Shown piece after piece: positions 41,474-51,368 of a DNA stretch of 64,000 nucleotides (positions within the stretch are counted from its first letter, which is position 1; each line of letters opens with the position of its first letter). The DNA comes from Prostheceraeus crozeri. Taxonomy: Eukaryota > Platyhelminthes > Polycladida > Euryleptidae. Where the stretch lies: assembly GCA_907163375.1 (NCBI GenBank), contig CAJQUW010006825.1:35931-99930 (forward strand), written 5' to 3'. The translations under genes and the position numbers were made by a program. The notes below the pieces were generated by a model. It was not told the origin of the DNA. It ran no database searches and saw only the letters and a list, made by a program, of their open reading frames with translations.

Positions 41474-42225
41474 TCAGGCTTGTCGTTTCGACTGCGGCTC
41501 CGGCAACGGGGCGGGTGGTCGCTTCTCTTGGATGTCTGTAAAGAAAGAAGTAGTGAGTTATCATCTTACATTTTAATTTAGTCATTTTTACTTACAGATC
41601 TTCTCGGACGCTTCCTCATAAAGGAAATTCGAGATCGGATCACGATGATCGAAGGTGAAGTGTAGACACTCCACGCCTTTCTTCACCCGAGAGTAGCATT
41701 TCTCCCCTCTTCCACGCTCGTACAAAAGAGGAGTTTCTGCTACTCTCCCCTTTCTAATAGGGATGTGCAGACGACTGGAACGCACACTTCGATCGCGATC
41801 CACCAGCTGCGCCGAACGGTGCAGCTCGTGGTTCGTCTCGACAACCTTAGCCATCTGCACACGGAGTCTCTCCACTTCCTCCTTCAACCTTCGTATCTCC
41901 TTCTCCCTACTTTCCCTCTCTGCTAGCAAAGCCTCTTCTCTGGCTTCCCCTCGAGAGTCTTGAGCCTCTCCTGCTCCAACTCGCCATCCCGCTCGCTTAA
42001 TCTCTCCTTCACCTTCTTCATCTCTCCGGCCACGTTCTTTAGGTCCTCATACTTTGCCTTGTATGAGAAGGCCTTCTCCTTCAACTTCTCCACCTCTTTC
42101 TTTAGTTTCTCCCGTTCGGCGATCACCGGCGGGCACTTGACAAAATTGCGACATTGCGTTGCAATTCCGCTCGCAGTCACGGCTGCAGGGGTCTCGCGAT
42201 CGAGTCCGCCGTCCCGAAGGAACAC
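41474..42225 (-). pseudogene. Coiled-coil protein, Polinton 1 copy, N-terminally deleted
   Basis: It matches the C-terminal half of the intact Polinton 2 gene (55677-57011). Shared features are 'ATQCRNFVKCPP', a long Lys/Glu coiled coil, 'SSRLHIP', 'RG..KCYSRVKKGVECLHFTFDH', a 60-bp 3' intron and a 62-nt last exon (41535-41474). The frame shifts at about 41923-41929, and the N-terminal zinc-finger-like and Ser-rich parts are missing. TATATAAG on the minus strand (42738-42731) marks its promoter. Unknown function; possibly scaffold-like. Confidence 0.6.
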
Positions 42226-42957
42226 CCTGTCAGTGGAATATTACAGCAAAACTCTCCATGTCTTGCTCGCTTTCAGTGAAACTTCGCTTATACCATGAGA
42301 AGACTGGCTCAGACATCATTAAAAATGCTTTCATTGACTTCAGCAGGGTCGAAAACCCCAGAAAACCTCCAAAACTAGTGAATTTCAATTTTTCAACTTT
42401 TTAGCACTACTTATGAAATTTTATAAGTAGTTTATCACTTAGGGCAGGTCAATAGCGACCGAACCTTTTTTGAATCAAGTCAAACGGACTTGTAGAAGCA
42501 AAGTTATAAGCCTTTAAAGTTTTGGAGTCTTTTATAGCCTGGAGACGAAGGCTATCTCCTGGCTAACCTCTAAGTCTGACGCCTTAGCTGATATCAGCAA
42601 TGAAATTTTCTAAGTCGGTTTCTTACTGAAACCCGGAATTAGGAATGTCCGAAGCTATCATCGGAGCTCAGAGAGACGACCTACGTTTGACAATCTCTCG
42701 TCTTAATGACAAGTCTCTGTCGGTTCCCAGCTTATATAGTGTGTGGCGATCAGCTGATGACGTAATACCCATCATCCAAAACTTTAAATCCGTCTATCTC
42801 CGGTTCTAGTGCTCCGATTGAGCTGGAAATACATCCTTTCCATGTAGAATTTGACGCTGAATCCGAATCTGGCCTCCGTTTTCCCATCCGATGCTTCGTT
42901 TTGGCTCTACAGCCCGCAGCCATCGCAAAAATTCGAACTCGTTTTTTCGAAAAATGT
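42226..42957 (-). promoter_or_regulatory. 5' intron and promoter of the coiled-coil gene
   Basis: Conserved with Polinton 2 (54870-55310): TATATAAG (42738-42731), a leader beginning GAACCGACAGAGACTTGTC and an intron. The donor in this copy reads GTAGGT where Polinton 2 has GTAAGT. There is no other gene. Confidence 0.55.
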
Positions 42958-44096
42958 TGAAAAATTTTTCTCGCCGATTGACTTGAAACTCGCCATGTTG
43001 ATAGAGAATTTCATGCTGATTCCAAATCTGAAATTCGTTTTCCAATCCGATGCTTCGTTTTGGCGCTACAGCCCAAAACGTCCCAAATTCTAACTCTGTC
43101 GTTTTTCGCCAATGTCCCAAAATCTTAAATGGCGTCTCACATCTAAACGAAGACAGATATGAACAAGCCGATTCTTTCACTGAATTTTTCTCACTCTTAG
43201 CTTTCAAACGAGCTATTGCATGACAAAATCCGTCCACTAGAAGCAAAGTTGGAAGGTCGGTGCCGGGGGGGGGACGTCAGCGAAAATTTTTTCTCTCCGA
43301 TTGCTTTCAAATTCACCATACAGATGCAGAATTTCACGCTGAATCCGAATCTGGCCTCCGTTTTCCCATCCGAGCACTGCTTCCACTCGAAACATATCCC
43401 ATTTTCAACCCAACATTCATCAGATTTCACGAAAATCATAACACATTATAGCCTCAAGTCAAAACCTGGCGGTCGCCCAAGTCCACCACGACACTCTGTC
43501 GTTCCACAGAGGGGGGGACGTCAGCGAACATTTTGTTCACGTGGACCAACCTGGCCGGCACACCACGACAGACCTCTGTCGTTCCAGAGGGGGGAGGGGG
43601 AGGGGGAGAGGGGCGCGCCGGTCGAGTGTTCCCCACTACAAAAAGATACGTCAGTCCGACGTCGAAAACGAGCTCGTTCCGAGGAACAGAATGTCCGCAT
43701 GGCCGATGGTCGATACGACGTCGGAAACCGAAGCCTCATTATAAAAAAGACACGCTAGGCCTCCTACCTGCTATTTTACAAGTAGGATGTCTATTGAATT
43801 ACATGATAACGTCAATTCATCAGGAATTAAGTGTCATATATTTTCCTTTCCCTTTCTGAAGCTTGCTTGAGTAATCAATGTCATCACAATGATATCCGCA
43901 CGTCTTCATGTCTTCAATGTCTTGCTACAATTAACTCAATCAAAAAAGCCATTTTTATCATAATTTCTGTATAAATTCAAAGAAATGAGGTCAGAATTAG
44001 CATGTTAAGGGTGAAAAAAATTTCCCGACCTTTTTCCGACTACCATACCTCGTTCCGACGAATCTTTTTGTAGTGGGTCGCCGTTTTATTACTACT
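42958..44096 (-). repeat. Right terminal inverted repeat of Polinton 1, with a MITE inserted
   Basis: It is the inverted copy of 12632-13315, including the GGCGCGCC site, poly-G tracts, CGTCAGC modules and ACTACT end at 44096, followed by the GATTCA target duplication. The MITE at 43632-44077 separates the last ~19 bp from the rest. Confidence 0.9.
43632..44077. mobile_element. 446-bp non-autonomous DNA transposon (MITE) in the right TIR
   Basis: Ends are perfect inverted repeats CCCACTACAAAAAGAT / ATCTTTTTGTAGTGGG. Flanking TC at 43630-43631 and 44078-44079 is a 2-bp duplication, confirmed by the uninterrupted left TIR. CACTA-like ends suggest a CMC/EnSpm-type relative, but the 2-bp duplication leaves the superfamily open. 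No transposase. Confidence 0.8.
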
Positions 44097-44102
44097 GATT
44101 CA

Positions 44103-44499
44103 TCTTCTATTTATAACTTCCTGGATACCATGATCTTATTAGCCACTGCTACATCACAACTTTGTAGATTAAGAGTTTTGGATTTGTTCAATAAGATGAC
44201 AACAGCAATAAAGCCAATAACAGTAACCATACATGAATGATGGGAAATACAAGAGCATAATATTGTACACGTAATAATAAATAAAACATAATAACAGGTC
44301 CATAAAAACGACTTACTAGTACAACTCAGCAAGACCCCCAATAAATGGCATGCATATTCAACGTTGCGCTAGTGCACTCTTGAAGATGATTAGAAAGTGA
44401 CTAGATTACTGGGACTACTAGATTACTAAGTGACTAGAAAGGTCATTTCAGAACAATTGTCTACATGCTGTCTAAATGATAGAATGCATGCTACCGAAT
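44103..44499. other. Anonymous AT-rich sequence
   Basis: There is only a weak hydrophobic minus-strand reading frame (44341-44111), which I do not consider a gene. Confidence 0.5.
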
Positions 44500-45460
44500 G
44501 GGACAATGTCGAAAAATAGCAACATATCCGTTCTTAGTTTCCTACCCACAATTGCTTGTGCGACGATTGTTTAAGGACACAGCCTTGCAGTCTTATTCAT
44601 CTGCAGCTTTGAATCGTCGCGATATTAAGATTTTCTGTCTTAGCCCGGGTAAATTAACCTTTCTACCAATATTTCAAATTCACCTAAAGAAATCACACAA
44701 TTCAGCCCATCGTCTAAAAATGTCTAACTTAAGCTTGCTTTTCACATCCACAGCCTGCTTGCTGTCAAAGCGAAAGCATTTTTAATCCTCCACATCAATT
44801 CAAATTCTATAAAAGCCAATTCTTTCGGAAGCAAAAAACTACGAATGGCTGAAGACTTTTGCGCTATTGAGAAGATCATCTAATAAGAGAGACGTGAGCT
44901 CTCTGCATCATTCCTCACCAACACCATCAGTTTATCAGCAGCCATCGAAACCATCTCACAAGCTCGGTATTTTTGGATGAGCTGCTCAACAGCGCAAAAA
45001 TTTTGGATTCTTTTTGTGTTTTTAGCTGAATAGTGTAGTGGCTTTCAGTAGATTTAAATTGTTGTGAAAGAGAAATTTCGATAGTTGATTGAAAACTGAT
45101 ATGTGTTGAGAAAGAAGCCTGAAGTCCTGACTGCTTTTGCATTTTAGTTGCTAAAGGATTTGAATTAATCTCGAAGGATCCGCTTCGATAGATATGGTCA
45201 TTAAACTGATAATGTAAGTGAGGATATGAAAAGCTTAAGTTTGACATTTTTGGATAAATGGTTGAGTTTTGTGACTTTTTGGGTGAATTTGTAGTTTTTT
45301 AACATTTGGTTCAATTTTGGATGCATTTAAAAGCTGATTTACACCGGCAACGATTCATGACTGCGGATGAAAGACTATAAGGCGATGCATAAACGATCGT
45401 CGCACAAGTAATTGCGGGTAGGAAGCTAAGGCCGTCAAAGTGGCTTTTCTTGGACATGGC
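44500..45460. mobile_element. Non-autonomous transposon with ~110-bp imperfect inverted ends
   Basis: The left end (about 44535-44640: CCTACCCACAATTGCTTG, TGCGACGATTG, GAATCGTCGC) is the inverted counterpart of 45340-45425 (GGCAACGATTCATGACTGCGG, CGTCGCACAAGTAATTGCGG). The interior also folds back around 44820-45010. No transposase. Exact borders and target duplication are unclear. Confidence 0.5.
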
Positions 45461-45885
45461 CCCATGCGGAAACATTCATGCTCTTTGAATTTTGAAGCCT
45501 TGAATGATTCCTATAGAGAACGAACCACGTGTCCTTGTCAGGTCAGGATTTGCTAACTTTATCTTCATCTTGATTTCAAACTCTCTAATCTTCTTACTCA
45601 ACTAGCCTCAATCGCCTTAGTCGGCCGATGACAGGTCTGGTCTTAATTATCAAATAATCAATCGACCGTCATCGTTAGAATAAAGTTGACCAAACTGATG
45701 CAATATTTTTCCCACACGTTGCAGTATATCGTTAGAATTCGCAATCGAAGAGCGCTCAAGTTAGCAATTTGTCATAATTCATACAAGTGATTCCAATTAA
45801 AGGTAAGTCTTTATTAATCGTATGTGCTTTTACTGCTCCCTTTCATATTGAAACTATTTATACTACGAAAAGTATTTCACATTAG
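45461..45885. other. Anonymous sequence
   Basis: No gene or repeat recognised. Confidence 0.5.
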
Positions 45886-46637
45886 CAGGGATGCGGAGTC
45901 GGAGTCCCGGAGTCCTATCGTTTTTGCTGGAGTCGGAGTCCTATCAAATGATAGGACTCCGACTCCGGCCTATAGCTAGACCCGAAATATAATACAAGTA
46001 AATTATTTATTCTCGTGCATAGCTGTCACTGTCTTGATGTCAATTTTCTCCGTAAAACAAAAGTACAGTCGAGACAGCAGTGCATGTAAAGCTTGTAATA
46101 GTTGATGGAATGAACCGTGATAATGAAAAAAGGATTGTCTTTTCACTCGGTGATTTAGTAGAGAAGACAAGCCTTCTCGATCACACTTGCGCACCAAAGG
46201 TCAGAGACAAAAATGAAATACTAGTTTGCTTGAGATCATTACCTCGTACCCTCACGCTAATCGTGTGTGATCTCTCCTCCAAAGCGCATAATCGAAAGTG
46301 TACTCATATTTTTTGGATAAGGATGGGGGATTTTCCTGCCTGGTAGAGACTGGAGAAAAATCGTGTGCAGCACACATCAACTAGATGGGAGGAGCCGAGT
46401 CGCATACATGCAACTTCAAGCGGCATTTGATAAACTTTCATCGAAAATGATTGATAATTGATGCAACAATGATCTCTAAAAATAGGTTCAGGTAAGCCTA
46501 TAATGATCTATGATGTAGGTTACCAGCTTATTTAGAAAAAACTAGGCTTTATATACTTGCCACCCGGAGTCGGAGTCCTATTAACCCCCGGAGTCGGAGT
46601 CGGAATCCTATCAAAATGATAGGACTCCGCATCCCTG
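45886..46637. mobile_element. Non-autonomous hAT-like element with GGAGTC repeats
   Basis: Inverted termini are CAGGGATGCGGAGTC and its complement GACTCCGCATCCCTG. GGAGTCGGAGTCC subterminal repeats occur at both ends, and CAGGG ends are typical of hAT elements. Flanks CATTAG/CATTAC are only an imperfect duplication. No transposase frame. Confidence 0.65.
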
Positions 46638-48406
46638 CATTACGGTAGTAGAGTGGAGCTACATCACATTGTGCCTAATTTAATTACATATCTTAATAGA
46701 ATTTAGTGGGTGATGAAATTTTATCTTGATTTAACATCTGATATTTACTATTTTACTTTTTAGCGGCGTCTAGATATTTATTTTACAAAGTTGTAGTTGA
46801 CTATAGTAACGACTAATTATATTAACGATCATGATATCTTGGAATCTATAAATATAAGTTACATCTTTTCAAATCCAGTAGATTTTCAGTTGTTGCAAAA
46901 TTTATGACGCTGACTGTGCTCTGCTTTACTGGTTATTCTTGTGTAAAGCCACACACCCGAAATGCTTCAATCCTATATCCCGAACATAAACAAAATCTGA
47001 TCTACAAGGACTTCTCTTGCATTATCTGTTGAATGTCTGGTCCATTATTCGTTGGAATACGCCACTCATTTAGAAGGAGATGCGTATTTAGATATTACTG
47101 TTGTCGTCATCGTCACAACTGATGACTTGACAGAATAATACAAAGTATGAAAATGGAAGCAGCAGCGCCAGTGTACAAGGCAACAGGTTAGGTCTACTCT
47201 TTTCATTCATATGTAGCAGTTACATTGCGATGCATGTTCCACTCAAGATCGCTATCGAGGAGTGAGTAATTTCCACTGAACTTAGTTGATTAACCTTAGG
47301 AATAGATTATTCTAAAATGGTGCTGTGCTGCAATTTGAGAATTTCATATTTCACATCTCATCTTTCAATCAAATGTTAGTTCAATAATATTTTTTTACGT
47401 TGTGAATGATGAACTTCGCATGTGAATTGCAAATTATCTCGAAAATATACGATTGTTCAATATGATGAGGTTATATCTTAACGTTGCAAGATTTTTCTTG
47501 TCAATCATTGTTTTCTGAATTTCTTTTATTTGTTTCATATGATCTGAAAATATTGATATTTTTCTGATATGTCAGGCGTGAAACGATTAAATTGCCTAAT
47601 CTAGCAACTGATGCGCTAGATACAATGCCATATTGATGATTGTTTTTTTAAGCTCAGTCGCATGTTAACATGTATTGCACCGCAAATTGATTTCATTCGG
47701 TATGAAATTTGAATCATCCTCAGACTTTATTTGTGACTTTTTAATCTCATTATATAATTGTACAATCGGAAATCGTTTATCTAGATATCGCTTAACGGTT
47801 ATCCGGGCTTTCTTCTGAAACTAGTTAGACGGGCAAACGGGGTACAGTGTACCCCATATCTATTTTTGAAAAATCTTTTCTGTTCATAGATAAATTCCAT
47901 GATTTATCATTCTAAGTAGTTTCGTGATTATATACTCTTATTAAAATATTGTTTTTTCATAGATATCGGAAAGGTTATTAAGTAGTATGACATGATTGTT
48001 GTAGATTTATCTATTTACAGATTGTTTTATATCGCCAAACCCAACAAATAAGAAATTTCTGATAAAATTTTTTCTAGTATTCTATTAATCTATGTAACAA
48101 CAAAATCATATCTAGAAAAAATCACATATAACAAATTCCTCTCTAATTTAGGTACCGGTAGGCCTAATCTTAATTAAGTAGGCCTACATAAAAATGAAAT
48201 TGAAACTGTTTGCTGAAAAAACATGGATAAAAACACGATTGTCTCAATTCAATTCAATGACACTGCTTGCACCTATGACACCTGTGCTCGTTACACATAG
48301 GACGTTGGCACTGAGAACAGCCGATGCGGGATTTTCTGTCTTTACTTCGTTCACAAAACGCACACCGTTGAGCCGTCGAAAGCTGGAGACAAATTTCATC
48401 GTTACC
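46638..48406. other. Anonymous AT-rich sequence
   Basis: There is no supported gene. A short reading frame on either strand at 48194-48502 / 48432-48244 has no features I recognise. Confidence 0.5.
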
Positions 48407-48783
48407 CTAGTTTCCCAAAAATGGATAATCATGCATGATTTTTATCCATGTTCATCCATAAATTACACATGTACATATAAGACCATCCATGCCCATGTCT
48501 GATCATCCATGCCCATGTCTGATCATCTATGGTCATCCGTGTTACATTCATGTACATGTCTGATCATCCACCGACATGCATGGTTCATCAAATCCAGTTT
48601 CCCAAAAATGGATAATCATGCATGATTTTTATCCATGTTCATCCATAAATTACACATGTACATATAAGACCATCCATGCCCATGTCTGATCATCCATGCC
48701 CATGTCTGATCATCTATGGTCATCCGTGTTACATTCATGTACATGTCTGATCATCCACTGACATGCATGGTTCATCAAATGTA
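48406..48783. repeat. Tandem duplication of a 189-bp CATGG/ATCCATG-rich unit
   Basis: The unit starting CAGTTTCCCAAAAATGG is present twice (from about 48407 and 48596) with a single visible difference (CCACCGACATG versus CCACTGACATG). Within the unit, TGATCATCCATGCCCATGTC is itself repeated. Near identity means a recent duplication. Confidence 0.8.
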
Positions 48784-49925
48784 GCACGTATATCCGTGGT
48801 TTGAAAGATCTGACCTGAGAAACCGTTTTGGGATCACTGCATGGCAGTTATTATCACAAATTTAAGAGAATGCTTTAGATCTGGCTACACAATCGATCAT
48901 AAAAGGCGGATCATTTAATTCAATCGATTCTTCAGAATTCCAATATTATCACACACCAGTGCGCCATAGCCTACACTTTTCCCCGCAGTTTTTCAATATT
49001 ATTGGACAGTATATATGATCAAATCTAGAATCTCTCAAAGTAGAAATCTTTATTTTTGTAAGGGAAATATGATAATTAATCCAAGTTTAAAGAGAAAGTA
49101 TATTTACTGAGTTTTGATTTGTTGTTCGTCAACATTTAATTATAGAGAAATGGTGATATCATTAATTTATCATAAAATCAGCCATTTCTTATTGAAAACT
49201 TGATTTTCAGTTCTTAGCCATTATAAGCTTTCTCCTCACACTTTATTCACGATCGTGCCTAAGTTGACTACTAAAAAACTACAGCTTTTAAATATTCACC
49301 CTGTCCAAAAAGCACGATAAAAGATACGAGTGCATTATGACTCATTTGAAAGCTATAGAATGGTGTATGGTACACAAGGTGTGACAACATTAGAATGCAG
49401 GAGGATCGATTGAATTTGACATAATTTAGATGACCATATTTCATGATACTCTGCAGAATAACAATTTTTTTTTTTGAAAAGCTCCTATTCCTATTTCATT
49501 TATGCTGCACTGTAAATCAAAAGGTGACAATAAGGTGAAACATTAGAAGCGAAATAAGTTTTCGCTCATTCGATTGATTCGCAAGATAGAAGTAAAATTA
49601 TTAAACGAATAGCACATCGATCACGGGAACAGCAATTATTACTAAGTTGTCTAGCAAACATGTGATTTTTCTAGTTGTAAGTCGCTTTACAGCATTGTGC
49701 TGATGAAAATGTAGGTGTTGAAAGACAAATGTAGCCTCAATGTCACTAGTTCTGCACAATCTCTAAACGCAGAATGACCAATTGGTGACAAATGAGTCTA
49801 ATTTTAATGTAATGTAATTTTTGTAATGGTAATTTTCAACTACATTTTGATGGTGAATGGTAATTTGTACTATATTTCGCTGACATTCGACTGATCGATT
49901 TTTTGCCAATCGACTGATCGATTGG
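48784..49925. other. Anonymous sequence
   Basis: No gene. CGACTGATCGATT is repeated just before the integrase frame at 49888-49923. Confidence 0.5.
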
Positions 49926-50817
49926 ATGAATGCATTAAATGTATCGAAAAGTAGAAAGCTGCCAGATGAAAGTATTCCAACAGCACTTGTTGCAAATAGT
50001 TTACCAATCCAGAGAATTAAAGATATACATGACAAATTTCACTTAGGAGCAGATCGAACATTTTCTATTGTTAGTTCTGTTGAACCTGAAGTAACACGTA
50101 ATGACGTCTCAACAGTAGTGAAGAATTGTACACGATGCTTATCTATTGATCCAAGTCCGGTCAAGTGGGAGCAGGGTTCATTGCATGTTGATAATGTATG
50201 GACACGTCTAGCGTGTGACATAACTCATTATGGAGGTAGAAGATATTTGTCAGTATTTGATTGCGGACCAGGCCGGTATACTATTTGGCGTTGTATTAAG
50301 GATGAGTCTTCCAACACAGTATCGAATGAATTGAAACGAATCTTCATTGAACATAGTCCTCCGTCTGAACTTCTGTGTGATAATGGGAGTTGCTTCATTT
50401 CTTCGTCTTTCAAAGATTTTTGTGATGACTGGGGAGTAGGAATTATTTTTCGATGTGCTCATAGACCGAATTGCAACGGCATTGTTGAAAGGAATCATAG
50501 GACCATCAAGCGAATGGCCAGCCGAAGCAATGGCGATCCAGTCGAAATGACGTTTTGGTGGAATGTATCCAACAAAATTAACTCAAAATCGCCATTTGAT
50601 TACAAATTTAATCACAAGATCAATCTTCCGCTCAGGCAGAAATCTGCTAATGGATACGTAATGGACTCACAGTTCAAAAGAGGCGACAAGGTCTTTGTAA
50701 AACCTCCAAACGCACGTTGCGATTCTGAATGGTCGATTGGGAAAGTAACAGACGTCCACTCAAAATGGAATATTATTAGTGTTGACAACATTCCCAGACA
50801 TTTTTCAGACATCCGTA
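49926..50817 (+). pseudogene. Retrotransposon (Gypsy-like) integrase, interrupted by Polinton 2
   Basis: The frame contains an HHCC zinc-binding domain ('IHDKFHLG' and 'NCTRCL') and a catalytic core with Asp in 'RLACDIT', Asp in 'LLCDNGSCF' and Glu in 'CNGIVERNHRTIKRM', exactly 35 residues after the second Asp. The C-terminal part includes 'GDKVFVKPP' and 'DNIPRHFSDIR', an SH3-like DNA-binding tail. The upstream pol region (RT, RNase H) is not visible in 49000-49925. At 50818 the sequence becomes the Polinton 2 terminal repeat. The rest of the frame to 50909 is TIR sequence. Confidence 0.8.
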
Positions 50818-51368
50818 GTAGTAAGCAAGTGACAAACACTCGACCGGCGCGCCCCCCCCTCTGGAACGGCAGAATGTCGTGGTCGGCCGCCGTGGTGCTT
50901 CGGGTCTGAGCCCCCCCCCTCTGGAACGGCAGAGGTTGTAGTCTGTCGTGGTGTGCCGGCCGGGTGGGTCCACGTTCACAAACTGTTCGCTGACTCCCCC
51001 CCCTCTGCAACGACAGAGTGTGAGACTCGGGTGAGTTGGTCCGACCGCCTGGTTGACGTGGGCGACCGTCCAGGTTGACGTGGGCGACCGTCTAGGTTGA
51101 CGTGGGCGACCGTCTAGGTTGTCGTGGATGGTGAAATGGCTGCCAGATTCGGATTCAGCGTAAAATTCTGCATCGGTAGGGTGAGTTTCAAGGCAATCGG
51201 CGAGAAAAAATTTTTCTTCAAAATTTTAACAGAGTTAGAATTTGGGACGTTTTGGTGTGTAGCGCCCAAACGAAGCATCGGATGAGAAAACGGAGGCCAG
51301 ATTCGGATTCAGCGTGAAATTCTCTATCTGTATGGTGAGTTTCAAGTCAATCGGAGAGAAAATTTTCG
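50818..51368 (+). repeat. Outer terminal repeat of Polinton 2
   Basis: It contains GGCGCGCC, several CCCCCCCTCTGGAACGGCAG blocks, GCTGACTCCCCCCC and a GTTGACGTGGGCGACCGTC unit repeated three to four times at about 51052-51120. It is homologous to the Polinton 1 TIR but rearranged. No gene. Confidence 0.75.

Larger units (their letters stand above)
12632..44096. mobile_element. Complete Polinton/Maverick (adintovirus-like provirus), Polinton 1
   Basis: The element starts AGTAGTAATAAAACGGC at 12632 and ends with the inverted sequence at 44096. It is flanked on both sides by GATTCA (12626-12631 and 44097-44102), a perfect 6-bp duplication as Polintons make. Terminal inverted repeats are about 690 bp. 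It encodes the Polinton hallmark set: protein-primed DNA polymerase B, retroviral-type integrase with chromodomain, adenain-type protease, packaging ATPase remnant, major capsid protein and further virion proteins. Length is 31,465 bp, of which about 7.5 kb is a Penelope cluster, about 2.9 kb Tc1/hAT sequence and 446 bp a MITE. Stops and frameshifts in several genes show that it is a decayed copy. Confidence 0.95.

Noticed and set aside
44111-44341. Hydrophobic 76-residue minus-strand frame
   Set aside because: AT-rich chance frame; no start context, neighbours or conservation visible.
48194-48502. Overlapping plus and minus frames near 48.3 kb
   Set aside because: Both overlap the tandem duplication border and show no known motif.
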